64,000 nt of DNA from Candidatus Villigracilis affinis (GCA_016718275.1 JADKEA010000025.1:132891-196890); one strand, 5' to 3'; shown: positions 24,141 through 33,219, numbered from the stretch's first letter. Notes: generated by a model from the letters alone, not told the origin. Program-made: numbers and translations.

Positions 24141-25253
24141 ATGCCAAAAGAATTATGGAAAGGGAACGAAGCCATTGCCGAAGCCGCCGTACGCGCGGGG
24201 CTTGAGGCCTATTTCGGCTACCCGATCACCCCTCAAACGGAAATCCTTGAGTATCTTTCCCGTCGCATGCCCGAACTTGGGCGCGCTTTTGTGCAAGCGG
24301 AATCAGAACTCGGCGCGATCAACATGGTATACGGCGCGGCATGCACAGGTGTGCGTGTGATGTCGTCCTCTTCGAGCCCGGGGGTGAGTTTGATGATGGA
24401 AGGGATCTCATACATCGCAGGGACGGAAGTGCCCGCGGTGCTGGTCAACGTGATGCGCGGCGGACCGGGCCTCGGAAACATTGCCCCCGCTCAGGCCGAT
24501 TACAACCAGGCCGTCCACGGCGGCGGACATGGCGATTATCAACCGATCGTGCTGGCTCCCGCTTCGGTGCAGGAAGCCATTGACTTAATGGTGCTTTCCT
24601 TCGACCTCGCTGAAAAATATCGCTCGGTGTGCATGATGATCCTCGATGGCTGCGTAGGCCAGATGATGGAACCCGCACAAATGCCTGAAATGAGACCCGT
24701 CCATCGTGAGAACTGGGATTGGGCCACCAACGGCAAAATGGGCAAACGCGAACGGCGCATACTCTCTTCAATCTATATCGAACCCGCTGAAGAAGAAAAA
24801 ATGAATCTGCGCCTGCTCAATCGCTGGCAAACGATCCAAGCGAACGAAGTACGTTATAAGGAATATTTCCTCGATGATGCCGAGATCGTCATTGTGGGCT
24901 TTGGTACGGCGGGACGTGTGGCTCTTTCGGCGGTGCGTGAAGCACGCGCGGAAGGAATCAAGGTTGGGCTTTTGAGGCCGGTTACTGTCAGCCCGTTCCC
25001 TTCCGAGGTGATTGAGCAGCTTGCGGGTAGGGTGGATGCGTTCCTCGTCACCGAGATGAATTCGGGTCAAATGCTGGAGGATGTCCGTTTGGCGGTGAAG
25101 GGCCGTGTCCCTGTTGAATTTTATGGTCGCCTGGGCGGCATGGTTCCATTCCCCGATGAAATTTTGAATGAGATTCACCGCATGGCAAAGAGCAAGATGG
25201 CTGTGAATGCAAATCCGCGCGATGCGTGGCTTGCGCGTATGGCCACTGCGTAA
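24141..25253 (+). CDS. 2-oxoacid:ferredoxin oxidoreductase alpha subunit (VorB/KorA-like)
   Basis: 370 residues. The start, ELWKGNEAIAEAAVRAGLEAYFGYPITPQTEI, is the signature of the pyrimidine-binding alpha subunit, with SSSSPGVSLMMEGISYI and MRGGPGLGN following. The C-terminal part (VGFGTAGRVALSAVREAR... GLLRPVTVSPFP) is the usual domain II. With the beta and gamma genes behind it, the enzyme oxidatively decarboxylates a 2-oxoacid to an acyl-CoA, reducing ferredoxin. The closest pattern is the branched-chain (VOR) or 2-oxoglutarate (KOR) type; the substrate is not certain. Confidence 0.9.
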   Translation: MPKELWKGNEAIAEAAVRAGLEAYFGYPITPQTEILEYLSRRMPELGRAFVQAESELGAINMVYGAACTGVRVMSSSSSPGVSLMMEGISYIAGTEVPAVLVNVMRGGPGLGNIAPAQADYNQAVHGGGHGDYQPIVLAPASVQEAIDLMVLSFDLAEKYRSVCMMILDGCVGQMMEPAQMPEMRPVHRENWDWATNGKMGKRERRILSSIYIEPAEEEKMNLRLLNRWQTIQANEVRYKEYFLDDAEIVIVGFGTAGRVALSAVREARAEGIKVGLLRPVTVSPFPSEVIEQLAGRVDAFLVTEMNSGQMLEDVRLAVKGRVPVEFYGRLGGMVPFPDEILNEIHRMAKSKMAVNANPRDAWLARMATA

Positions 25254-25258
25254 AGGAC

Positions 25259-26038
25259 ATGGTGAAAATAATGATCCCTGAAAATGCAGTTTGTGTAAGA
25301 CCCGAAGGGTTTACAGAAACACCCACCCATTACTGTCCGGGCTGTACCCACGGCGTGGCACACCGCCTTGTTGCGGAAGTGCTGCAGGAAATGAATGTTT
25401 TGGATAAAACGATCGGTGTTGCGCCGGTGGGCTGTTCGGTGTTTGCCTACAATTATTTCGATACCGATTTTGTGGAAGCGCCGCACGGACGCGCCCCCGC
25501 GATGGCGACGGGCATCAAGCGTGTGCTGCCTGACCGAATCGTCTTTACCTATCAAGGTGATGGCGATCTGGCTTCGATCGGTATGGGCGAAATTGTCCAC
25601 GCTGCCGCGCGCGGCGAAAACCTGACCGTGATCTTTGTCAACAACGCCAACTTTGGCATGACCGGCGGACAAATGGCACCGACAACATTACCCGGCATGA
25701 AGACCACTTCGTCACAGAATGGCCGCGATGTTGAAACACAAGGTTACCCGATCAAGATGGCTGAAATGCTCGCCACGCTCGACGGCGTTGGTTTCTGCGC
25801 ACGCCGTTCTCTGCATGACGCGAAAAATATCCGCCTCGCGAAGAAGGCAATCCGCCTTGCGTTTGAAACCCAGGCCCGCGGACTTGGCTTCGCCATGGTC
25901 GAGCTGCTCTCCACCTGCCCGACGAACTGGGGCATGACGCCCGTCAATTCGTTGAAATTCGTAGAAGAGCACATGGTCCCTGCATATCCGCTGGGCGATT
26001 ACAAGATCAGTGAAGCGATCAAGCAGATCAAAATTTAA
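25259..26038 (+). CDS. 2-oxoacid:ferredoxin oxidoreductase beta subunit, TPP-binding
   Basis: About 259 residues. YCPGCTHG near residue 24 is the conserved entry motif of beta subunits, and GDGDLASIGMGEIVHAAARGENLTVIFVNNANFGMTGGQ includes the thiamine pyrophosphate/Mg motif (GDGD...N-N). The start at 25259 lies 5 bases after the alpha stop; the ATG at 25271 is an alternative and the ribosome binding site does not decide. TCPTNWGM near the end is typical of VOR/KOR beta chains. Confidence 0.9.
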   Translation: MVKIMIPENAVCVRPEGFTETPTHYCPGCTHGVAHRLVAEVLQEMNVLDKTIGVAPVGCSVFAYNYFDTDFVEAPHGRAPAMATGIKRVLPDRIVFTYQGDGDLASIGMGEIVHAAARGENLTVIFVNNANFGMTGGQMAPTTLPGMKTTSSQNGRDVETQGYPIKMAEMLATLDGVGFCARRSLHDAKNIRLAKKAIRLAFETQARGLGFAMVELLSTCPTNWGMTPVNSLKFVEEHMVPAYPLGDYKISEAIKQIKI

Positions 26039-26052
26039 TGAGAATCGGCACA

Positions 26053-26092
26053 TCGGGAATTGGGAATAGGTCTTCCCAGTTCCAATTCCCGA
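26053..26092. repeat. Palindromic spacer repeat inside the oxidoreductase operon
   Basis: TCGGGAATTGG at 26053-26063 is exactly mirrored by CCAATTCCCGA at 26082-26092; GGGAATAGG and CCTATTCCC give a second, overlapping repeat. It sits between the beta and gamma genes. Confidence 0.6.
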
Positions 26093-26122
26093 ATCCCTAT
26101 TCCCAGTGAACGGAGTGAACTA

Positions 26123-26770
26123 ATGCAAAAAGAAATCATCATCGCAGGGTTTGGTGGACAGGGCGTTTTGTTTGGTGGTCAGGTTCTGGCTTATGCGGCA
26201 ATGGATACCGGCAAGGACGTGACCTGGATCCCATCCTACGGACCTGAAATGCGCGGCGGCACAGCCAACTGCACCGTGGTCATTGCGGACCATGAAATTG
26301 GTTCGCCATTGGTAAAGAATCCACCTTTGGCAATTGCCCTCAACCTGCCATCCTTCGATAAATACGAACCCATGCTGGCAAGCGGCGGAACATTGATCGT
26401 GAACCAGTCCATGGTGGATCATTCGGCACAGCGCAGCGATATCCACACCATTTTTGTGCCATGTAACGAGATCGCTGAAGAGATCGGCGATAAGAAATTG
26501 ATGAACATGGTCGCCATTGGAGCCATGCTTACCGCCCTGCCCGAGATCAAGATCGAAGATGTGGAAAAAGCGCTGGAAGCCCATTTGCCCGCAAGGCACA
26601 AGCACCTGTTGCCCAAAAATTACGAAGCCCTGAAGAGAGGCTTTGAGCATGCACAGAAGGAATGGGACAAAGTCCCTTGCGAACAAGTCCAAAACGGGAC
26701 TTTGTTTGAAGAGCTCTGTCTCAACGAGCCGGGCCATGGGTTGCATTCATCCCTTAGCCCAATCTTATGA
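26123..26770 (+). CDS. 2-oxoacid:ferredoxin oxidoreductase gamma subunit
   Basis: 215 residues. EIIIAGFGGQGVLFGGQVLAYAAM at the N-terminus is the glycine-rich signature of gamma subunits, then WIPSYGPEMRGGTANCTVVI. It completes the catalytic set with the alpha and beta chains. The ATG at 26123 is supported by CGGAG at 26111-26115. The last 30 residues, with two cysteines, extend beyond the usual end of the family by a short tail. Confidence 0.9.
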   Translation: MQKEIIIAGFGGQGVLFGGQVLAYAAMDTGKDVTWIPSYGPEMRGGTANCTVVIADHEIGSPLVKNPPLAIALNLPSFDKYEPMLASGGTLIVNQSMVDHSAQRSDIHTIFVPCNEIAEEIGDKKLMNMVAIGAMLTALPEIKIEDVEKALEAHLPARHKHLLPKNYEALKRGFEHAQKEWDKVPCEQVQNGTLFEELCLNEPGHGLHSSLSPIL

Positions 26771-26894
26771 ATTGCCGCGTTTCCAGTTTTTTTCATATAA
26801 ATGCAGGGTTGTAATGGTGATGAAGCGAGTGCGACAATATCCTTTCCGAGAGATTCCTGTTATTCTGAAGCTTCATTTGTAGGAGGCAGAAAAA

Positions 26895-27260
26895 ATGGCA
26901 AACAAAAAGATCCAGATCAATCCGTTCCCAGTGGCCTCGACCCTATGGACAGCTTTTGTTGCATGATGCGCCTGGGGTGTTGATTGGTATTACAGAACAA
27001 CAAAGATAATCCTTACGTTCGGTGCCAAGGCGGCGGGCAGGAGTGTAAGTGACGCAGTCGCAAAGGCAGGCGTCTGAGTAATGTGCGATTTGAGATGCGC
27101 CAAACGCCGGTCATCGTGAAAAAGAAAGAAATCGGAAAAGCTGTACCGGCTGCAAAAGCGGAATCCATAGCACTGCTGGGACGAGGTCTCCCCGCGATTA
27201 AGACCGCCATAAGGACTATCCGCGTGTTGGGGTTGGGGGGGATGGGGGCGTTCATCAGAT
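26895..27260 (+). pseudogene. Decayed gene of unknown family
   Basis: A perfect AGGAGG (26881-26886) stands 8 bases before an ATG at 26895, and the frame begins MANKKIQINPFPVASTLWTAFVA, but it meets a TGA at codon 24 (26964). It stays open beyond it (CAWGVDWYYRTTKIILTFGAKAAGRSV...) up to a second TGA after AVAKAGV, where the coding character moves to another frame (SNVRFEMRQTPVIVKKKEIG... to a TAA near 27260). Both parts look like real protein. The simplest reading is a gene broken by one nonsense change and one frameshift. Since this genome seems to use UGA for selenocysteine, that was considered for codon 24, but no good SECIS hairpin follows. Confidence 0.5.
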
Positions 27261-27530
27261 AAAAGGCGGCAACCCTTAAAACCCAAGGGGTACAAAAATA
27301 TTTGGAGCAGAAATTTGGCGAGGAACTCTGGCGATGGACATTGCTCCTGAAGCGCGCGCAACCATGCAGGCACGAGGTTGGCGAAAATCACAATGCTCTC
27401 CAAAACACTGAGCTAAAGCTCTTGGTTGTGCGAGTGAAAATTCCGTCCAAAGATACCAGAAGGCCAAAAAGGTTGGGGCGCAAAAGGCAATCTAGATCTG
27501 GACTATATTCGTTCTTTAGGCGAATAAGAC
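27261..27530. other. Noncoding remainder of the decayed region
   Basis: No intact gene is seen. One frame is open (QKYLEQKFGEELWRWTLLLK...) and passes into the RidA gene out of frame, without a ribosome binding site; it may be more debris of the same decayed gene. A possible TATATT -10 box for RidA lies at about 27502-27507. Confidence 0.4.
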
Positions 27531-27929
27531 ATGCACAAAAGAATCAACATTTCCTCAGGCGCAAAATGGGAAGATATTGTCGGTTATTCGCGAGCTGTCA
27601 GGGTTGGCAATATGATCGAAGTCGCAGGGACAACTGCGGTCGATGAGCGAGGCGAAATAGTCGGGGTGAACAATCCATATGAACAGACGAAATATATCCT
27701 CGCAAAAATCGAAAGTGCATTGATCGAAGCTGGTGCATCCATGAAAGATGTTGTACGAACCCGCATGTTTGTGACCGATATTTCAAAATGGGAAGAGATC
27801 GGCAAGGCACATGGTGAATTTTTCAAAGAGATCAAACCTGCCGCATCCATGATCGAAGTGAAAGGACTCATTAATCCAGAGTTACTGGTCGAAATTGAGG
27901 TTACAGCGGTACTATCAGAAGATAAATAA
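27531..27929 (+). CDS. RidA/YjgF/YER057c family protein
   Basis: 132 residues, the family length. VGYSRAVRVGNMIEVAGTTAVDERGEIV at the start and VVRTRMFVTDISKWEEIGKAHGEFF are standard family segments, including the Arg that binds the carboxylate of the imine substrate. Members hydrolyse reactive enamines and imines made by PLP enzymes, protecting metabolism from 2-aminoacrylate. Members with this GYSRAVRVG start form a distinct subgroup whose substrate is less clear. Located between the decayed region and the antiporter gene. Confidence 0.9.
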   Translation: MHKRINISSGAKWEDIVGYSRAVRVGNMIEVAGTTAVDERGEIVGVNNPYEQTKYILAKIESALIEAGASMKDVVRTRMFVTDISKWEEIGKAHGEFFKEIKPAASMIEVKGLINPELLVEIEVTAVLSEDK

Positions 27930-27945
27930 GAGAACTCACATGTAC

Positions 27946-27975
27946 TTGAACACAGGAACTTTTCTTGTGTAAAAT
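27946..27975 (+). promoter_or_regulatory. Promoter of the antiporter gene, perhaps giving a leaderless mRNA
   Basis: TTGAAC (27946-27951) and TAAAAT (27970-27975) are 18 bases apart. The ATG at 27981 is only 5 bases beyond the -10 box and has no Shine-Dalgarno sequence, so transcription may start at or next to the A of the ATG. Confidence 0.5.
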
Positions 27976-27980
27976 CAAGT

Positions 27981-29153
27981 ATGGAAGACATCTCCCTTAT
28001 TTTCATCGAACTTGGCGCAGCCATCATTGGCCTTGCACTGCTCACGCGCCTCGCAAGCCGTTTGGGGTTTTCAGCCATCCCACTTTATTTACTGGCAGGC
28101 CTTGCCTTCGGCAACGGCGGCATCCTCCCCCTTCAATTCAGCGAAGACTTCGTTCACATCGGCGCAGAGATCGGCGTCATCCTTTTGCTTTTCATGTTGG
28201 GTCTGGAATATTCAGGGGAAGAACTCGGCGAAAATCTGCGTTCAGGATTCCCCGCTGGCATTGTGGATTTTCTACTGAACTTTCCGCCCGGCCTGATCCT
28301 CGGCTTCCTGCTCGGATGGAGTCCGCTCGCCGCAGTCTTGCTTGGCGGCGTCACCTACATCTCATCATCAGGCGTCATCGCAAAAGTACTGTCCGAGTTG
28401 GGACGCATGAACAACCGCGAAACGCCCACCATCATTTCCATCCTCGTGCTTGAAGACCTCATCATGGCGGTCTATCTGCCCATCGTGGCTGTGCTGCTGA
28501 TCGGGCAGGAAATCTCTCAAGCGGTTCTCTCCGTTTCCATCGCGCTCGCAACTGTTGGCACAGTTTTATTCGTCGCCGTCAAATACGGAAAAAAATTCAG
28601 CAAGCTCATCGCGCATCAATCAGACGAAGTCATCCTGCTCACCACCTTCGGGTTGATGCTCTTTGTGGCGGGCATGGCACAGCGTCTGCAAGTCTCTGCG
28701 GCCATCGGCGCATTTTTGATGGGCATCGCCATCTCCGATTCCATCGCCGAGCGGACTCACAAACTGCTTGGCCCTTCACGCGATTTATTTGCCGCCATCT
28801 TTTTCCTTTTCTTTGGACTTCAGATCGACCCCGCCTCTTTGCCTCCCGTTTTGCTGCTTGCTGTTTCTCTGGGCATTTTCACCACGCTGACAAAGATCCT
28901 GACGGGCTGGTGGGCTGCCCGCCGCGCCAAGACAAATCCACTTGAAGCTTTTCGCGCAGGTGCGGCATTGGTGGCACGCGGAGAGTTTTCAATCGTCATT
29001 GCAGGGCTGGGAGTCAGCGCAGGCTTGGAACCGCAACTCGGGGCACTCTCCGCCGCCTATGTTCTATTCCTCGCCATCCTTGGCCCGATCCTTGCAAGGT
29101 TTATCGAACCGATCTATTTGACATTCCACAAAGGGCAGACTACTTCTTCCTAA
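27981..29153 (+). CDS. Cation:proton antiporter (CPA2/Kef-type membrane domain)
   Basis: 390 residues with about twelve hydrophobic segments. LALLTRLASRLGFSAIPLYLLAGLAFG and LLLFMLGLEYSGEEL are classic for the CPA2 family, as are GGVTYISSSGVIAKVLSELG and RAGAALVARGEFSIVIA. It should exchange K+ or Na+ for protons. No TrkA-N/RCK domain is fused at the C-terminus and none is encoded nearby. The stop overlaps the end of the convergent kinase gene by 14 bases. Confidence 0.9.
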   Translation: MEDISLIFIELGAAIIGLALLTRLASRLGFSAIPLYLLAGLAFGNGGILPLQFSEDFVHIGAEIGVILLLFMLGLEYSGEELGENLRSGFPAGIVDFLLNFPPGLILGFLLGWSPLAAVLLGGVTYISSSGVIAKVLSELGRMNNRETPTIISILVLEDLIMAVYLPIVAVLLIGQEISQAVLSVSIALATVGTVLFVAVKYGKKFSKLIAHQSDEVILLTTFGLMLFVAGMAQRLQVSAAIGAFLMGIAISDSIAERTHKLLGPSRDLFAAIFFLFFGLQIDPASLPPVLLLAVSLGIFTTLTKILTGWWAARRAKTNPLEAFRAGAALVARGEFSIVIAGLGVSAGLEPQLGALSAAYVLFLAILGPILARFIEPIYLTFHKGQTTSS

Positions 29154-30473
29154 ACTCGATCACAACTTGCAGCCCACCCTCGCGCAAATTACTGGCGTGG
29201 ATCGTCCCACCCTGCGCTTCGACAAGCTGCTTTGCAATTGCGAGTCCCAATCCCGTGCCGCCTGCACTGCGCGTGCGGGATTTGTCTTTGCGCCAGAAGC
29301 GGTCAAAGAGATAGGGCAATTCATCTTCTGCCACACCAGGCCCATTGTCATTGACGAAGAGTTTCACTTCACTTGAAGTCTCTTCGAGTGTGAGCCATAT
29401 TTTGCTGCCATCGGGGATATAACGCAGCGAGTTCCCAACCAAATTACCAATGACCTGTTCCATGCGCTGCGGGTCGAGTTCAGCCGCGTAATCACCACTC
29501 CCCTTTTCGAGCGCAAGGGAAATATTTTTTTCCTGCGCTTCGGCGGAGAACATATCAATCGTATGCTGGGACAGTTGAGCAAGGTCAACCGATTTTTTCT
29601 CAAAATGCAATTGACGCGTCTCAGCAAGAGTTAACAGACGCAAATCATCCACGAGGCGTTCGAGGAGATAGGTCTGTTCGAGAGCAAGCGAAACCACCTG
29701 CCCATCATCCGCTTTGTAGATGCCATCCACAATCCCTTCGAGGCGGCCACGAATCACGGAGAGCGGAGTGCGCAGTTCGTGGGCGATATCGGCGAGCAGG
29801 TCGCGGCGTTCACGGTCATTGCGTTCGAGGGATGCCGCCATCTCATTGAAACTCTCGGAAAGGCTGCGCATGTCCTGCGGGCCTTCGCTGGAAATGCGTG
29901 TGCTGAGCTTGCCATTGGTCACTTCACGCGCGGCGTAGATCACATCTGCCAGCGGATTGACGAAACGGCGAACAAGCAAGGTTGCGACAATCACAAGAAA
30001 GATGGATAACAAAAGGGAAATAACACTAACTGGAATAATAACTGCCCGCGCAATGCCCAGCCTACTCAATGGGGAGATCGAAGTAAAGACAAGCAGACCA
30101 ACCTTTTGCCCATCCGCTTCCAGGTCAATGCAAAGTCGTTGGGTTTTAGCTCATAGCTGAATCCTGTTTTCGAAGCAGAATCAGAATCACGGTCCAGAAC
30201 GATGCGCTGTTCTTTATCCAGTAAAAGCGTATCGAGGGAACGTAATTCATTGAGCGAATCGAAAACTATTTCGACCCCATTCCAACTTCCATGACCGATG
30301 TAATAGCCTTCCAACGCGCCGCTAAAAGGAATGGAGATCGGTGAAGTTTGCGAAGTTAGAAATGAGCCCACAACTACAAGAAAAAAGATCAGGGATAAAA
30401 GCAAAACAAACACAAACACCCTGACCAGCAGAGACAACAAACGGATGCGGATCTCGCGGACGGACGAATACAT
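29140..30473 (-). pseudogene. Sensor histidine kinase of the pump operon, frameshifted
   Basis: Two overlapping frames together make one histidine kinase of about 444 residues. The first (from ATG ending at 30473) gives a membrane helix, SLLVRVFVFVLLLSLIFFLVVVG, and an extracytoplasmic domain. The second (to 29140) gives a membrane helix, HAMP, the H-box DIAHELRTPLSVIRG, and an ATPase domain with DNGPGVAEDELPYLFDRFWR and GGTGLGLAIAKQL. The switch is needed near 30124-30128: with one base added, the sequence reads through ALDLEADGQKVGLLVFTSISPLS, a good kinase sequence. So one base is missing, either a sequencing error or a recent mutation. The ATG ending at 30473 is 1 base after the stop of the response regulator, with GAGGG upstream. 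Confidence 0.85.
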
Positions 30474-30474
30474 G

Positions 30475-31140
30475 TTAGCCCTCAAATTTATACCCTACGC
30501 CATGCACAGTGATGATCAACTCGGCTGGTTCCAGTTTACGGCGCAAGTTGCGGACATGCGAATCAATGGCGCGTTCCAAACTTTCAAATGTGACTCCATG
30601 TGTGGCAGTGAGCAATTGTGCGCGAGAAAAAATACGGCCAGGCTGACTCATCAACGTGGCGAGAATTTCAAATTCAGTGGATGTGAGCGGAACGGTTTTA
30701 TCGGGCAGATGAACTTCGTAATGCGCGCGGTCGAGTTCCACATTGCCTGCGCGGATGGTGTCGTTATCAGGAGAATTTACAACCCGCCGCAGCACCACGC
30801 GGATGCGCGCCACCAACTCACGCGGACTGAACGGCTTGGTGATGTAATCATCTGCGCCGAGTTCAAGGCCGATGAGCTTATCGGTCTCTTCGACGCGGGC
30901 GGTGAGCATGATGATGGGCACATCGCTCTCGCGGCGAATTTCGCGGGTGACATCGAGTCCGTCCATCTCGGGCATCATCAGGTCAAGCACGATCAAGTCT
31001 GGCTTTTCACGACGCGCGAGGGAAAGTCCCTGTGCGCCATTACTGGCTGTGACAGTTTCGTAGCCTGCCGCCTTGAGATAGTCTCGGCAGATTTCCACGA
31101 TCTGGGGTTCATCATCAACGATGAGGATTTTTTTGGGCAT
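30475..31140 (-). CDS. OmpR-family response regulator
   Basis: 221 residues. Receiver domain with Asp9, Asp10 and the phosphorylation site Asp53 (VLDLMMPEMDG), Thr81-type TA motif (MLTAR) and Lys103-type KPFSPREL. The C-terminal winged helix (RAGNVELDRAHYEV to TVHGVGYKFEG) is of OmpR/PhoB type. It lies in one run with the pump genes and its kinase, so it probably controls the pump operon, perhaps through the tandem repeats at 34793-34814. The gap from the permease stop to this start is 77 bases. Confidence 0.93.
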   Translation of the reverse strand: MPKKILIVDDEPQIVEICRDYLKAAGYETVTASNGAQGLSLARREKPDLIVLDLMMPEMDGLDVTREIRRESDVPIIMLTARVEETDKLIGLELGADDYITKPFSPRELVARIRVVLRRVVNSPDNDTIRAGNVELDRAHYEVHLPDKTVPLTSTEFEILATLMSQPGRIFSRAQLLTATHGVTFESLERAIDSHVRNLRRKLEPAELIITVHGVGYKFEG

Positions 31141-31217
31141 AAGTGAATTATATCTTCTTGACGATGGACGGCAGACGATCGACCACAAACCGTCGTCCAC
31201 CGTCCACGGTCAATCGT

Positions 31218-32459
31218 CTATTCATACCTCAACGCTTCCATCGGATGCAGATTCGCGGCGCGATAGGCAGGGTAAAGACCGAAGAAAACACCAATTGCGA
31301 GAGCGAAAGTAAATGCCAGAAAAATGGAATCAGCTGTAATGACAGAAGAGATCATGCCTGTGGCTTTGAACACAAGCGCCAGGCCAACGCCAAACAAGAT
31401 TCCAAGAATGCCGCCCAGTACGCTCAAAGTCATGGTTTCGATAAGGAATTGAGTGAGGATCTGATTCCTGGTTGCGCCGACAGCTTTTCGCAGACCGATC
31501 TCTTTGGTGCGTTCCGTTACAGAGACCAGCATGATGTTCATGATGCCGATGCCGCCCACAAGCAGGGATATCCCTGCGATGGCGCCGAGGAAGGTGGTGA
31601 GAATTTGAGTGACGGAGGTCAACGTGCTTAGCAAATCTGATTGACTCAAGACGTTGAAATCCGCTTCATCGGAAGATGTAAGGTTATGGGCGCGGCGCAG
31701 CAGGAATTTGATCTGTGCCGATACCGTATCCATCGCTTCGGTGGTGGTTACAGAGACAGAAATGCTGTTTACGATCTTCCTGTCATTATAAGTGGCGGTT
31801 GACCCAAACAATTTGTTATAGCCAGTTTCCAGCGGAATAAAGACCGCATCATCAGAGGAGACAAAACCAGAAGAGCCTTTCGGTTCCAACACACCCACCA
31901 CTTCAAACTTTACGCCTTTAACCGAGATCGTTTTCCCAATGGGCGTCAGCCCGCCGAATAGATCCTCCGCAGTTTGGGAACCCAACACAGCAACCAAAGA
32001 CTGCGACTTGTTGTCGCCATCCGTCACAAAGCGGCCCTCGGCTACCTCGTAGGAATTGGTGGTTTGATAATCCTCCGTAACGCCTTTAACACTGACGGAA
32101 AAGCTCTCGTCTTCATGGGCCACTACATACGAGGATTGATAGCTCGGTACGATCGCGGCAACATTATCAGCCAGTGAGCGTTCGAGCAATTGATAATCTG
32201 AATAGTACAGATAACTCGCCTGCTGCGACTGTCCCGCGCTTGCGGGACCTGACTGTAATTTGCCCGGCGATACCGTTAATAGGTTCGAGCCATTGCTTTG
32301 AATGGAACTCGTAATGCTGGCGGTTGCCCCCTTGCCGATGGAAAGCAGAGCCACCACCGTTGCCACACCAATGACGATTCCCAGCATGGTGAGAACAGAC
32401 CGCATTTTGTTGGCACGCAAGGCACGGATAGCGATCTTGAAATTTTCTGAAAACAACAT
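31218..32459 (-). CDS. MacB-type ABC transporter permease
   Basis: 413 residues: a membrane helix after the N-terminal amphipathic part (NKMRSVLTMLGIVIGVATVVALLSIGKG), a large extracytoplasmic MacB-PCD domain (about 55-270), and three helices in the FtsX domain (GIGIMNIMLVSVTERTKEIGLRKAVGAT). With the neighbouring ATPase and the membrane fusion protein it forms a MacAB-like efflux system for peptides, macrolides or cell-envelope compounds. The start at 32459 has AAGGAA upstream. Confidence 0.92.
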   Translation of the reverse strand: MLFSENFKIAIRALRANKMRSVLTMLGIVIGVATVVALLSIGKGATASITSSIQSNGSNLLTVSPGKLQSGPASAGQSQQASYLYYSDYQLLERSLADNVAAIVPSYQSSYVVAHEDESFSVSVKGVTEDYQTTNSYEVAEGRFVTDGDNKSQSLVAVLGSQTAEDLFGGLTPIGKTISVKGVKFEVVGVLEPKGSSGFVSSDDAVFIPLETGYNKLFGSTATYNDRKIVNSISVSVTTTEAMDTVSAQIKFLLRRAHNLTSSDEADFNVLSQSDLLSTLTSVTQILTTFLGAIAGISLLVGGIGIMNIMLVSVTERTKEIGLRKAVGATRNQILTQFLIETMTLSVLGGILGILFGVGLALVFKATGMISSVITADSIFLAFTFALAIGVFFGLYPAYRAANLHPMEALRYE

Positions 32460-32476
32460 TTTGATATTCCTTATCT

Positions 32477-32505
32477 GTAGGGGCACGGCAACGTCGTGTC
32501 GCTAC
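32477..32505. repeat. Palindromic element GTAGGGGCACG...CGTGTCGCTAC
   Basis: Imperfect inverted repeat with two mismatches, overlapping the end of the ATPase gene. A close relative lies at 38697-38725. Confidence 0.6.
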
Positions 32506-33218
32506 TCTTCCATACGCGGGGTGCCAGCTTTAAGCGGATTGCGATTCTCTTCATCCGAAACGATCTTCCCATCGGAGATCTTGATAATTCGATCGGTGTG
32601 GCGTGCCACATACGAATCGTGTGTTACCAAGATCACAGTCTGCCCGCTGTCTTTATGCAGGCTTTGGAACAAATCCATGATCTCCACGCTGGTCTTGCTA
32701 TCCAATGCGCCTGTTGGTTCGTCGGCAAGCAGGATGGCTGGCTCATTGACCAACGCGCGCGCAATTGCCACACGCTGCTGCTGCCCGCCTGAAAGTTCGT
32801 TGGGAGCATGATGCGTTCGTTGCGACAACCCCACACGATCCAGCGCTTTCATGGCGCGGTCATTTCGCTCCTTGCCAGATACGCCAGCATAGGTCAACGG
32901 CAGCATTACATTTTCGAGGGCACTGGTGCGTGCCAGTAAATTGAATTGCTGGAAAACAAAACCGATCTTTCGTCCGCGGGTTTCTGCGAGTTTCGCTTCA
33001 TCCATGTTTTCCACAGACACGCCGTCCAACATATATTTACCGCTGGTGGGTGCATCGAGACAGCCGATGATCGACATCAACGTGCTTTTGCCCGAACCCG
33101 ATGGCCCCATGATCGCAACCATCTCACCTTTGTCGATGGTGAAGCTCGCGCCGTTCAACGCGCGCACCTCGCTATCACCCATTTGATATACCTTCATCAA
33201 GTTCTCAGTCTGGATCAT
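32502..33218 (-). CDS. MacB-type ABC transporter ATP-binding protein
   Basis: 238 residues. Walker A GPSGSGKST (about 38-46), Q-loop VFQQFNLL, signature LSGGQQQRVAIARAL, Walker B ILLADEPTGALD, and switch His VTHD: all the elements of a LolD/MacB-type ATPase. The start at 33218 has GGAGGAAAGTAG upstream and lies 1 base after the stop of the fusion protein gene. It powers the efflux complex made with its two neighbours. Confidence 0.95.
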   Translation of the reverse strand: MIQTENLMKVYQMGDSEVRALNGASFTIDKGEMVAIMGPSGSGKSTLMSIIGCLDAPTSGKYMLDGVSVENMDEAKLAETRGRKIGFVFQQFNLLARTSALENVMLPLTYAGVSGKERNDRAMKALDRVGLSQRTHHAPNELSGGQQQRVAIARALVNEPAILLADEPTGALDSKTSVEIMDLFQSLHKDSGQTVILVTHDSYVARHTDRIIKISDGKIVSDEENRNPLKAGTPRMEE

Positions 33219-33219
33219 T

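Noticed and set aside
26964..26966. In-frame TGA as selenocysteine in the gene starting at 26895
   Set aside because: No convincing SECIS hairpin follows, and a second UGA and a frameshift further on point to decay. Kept as a finding to check, not as a selenoprotein call.
26990..27403. A 137-codon minus-strand frame in the decayed region
   Set aside because: No ribosome binding site and no family resemblance; the plus strand has a strong start and protein-like sequence, so this is a shadow.
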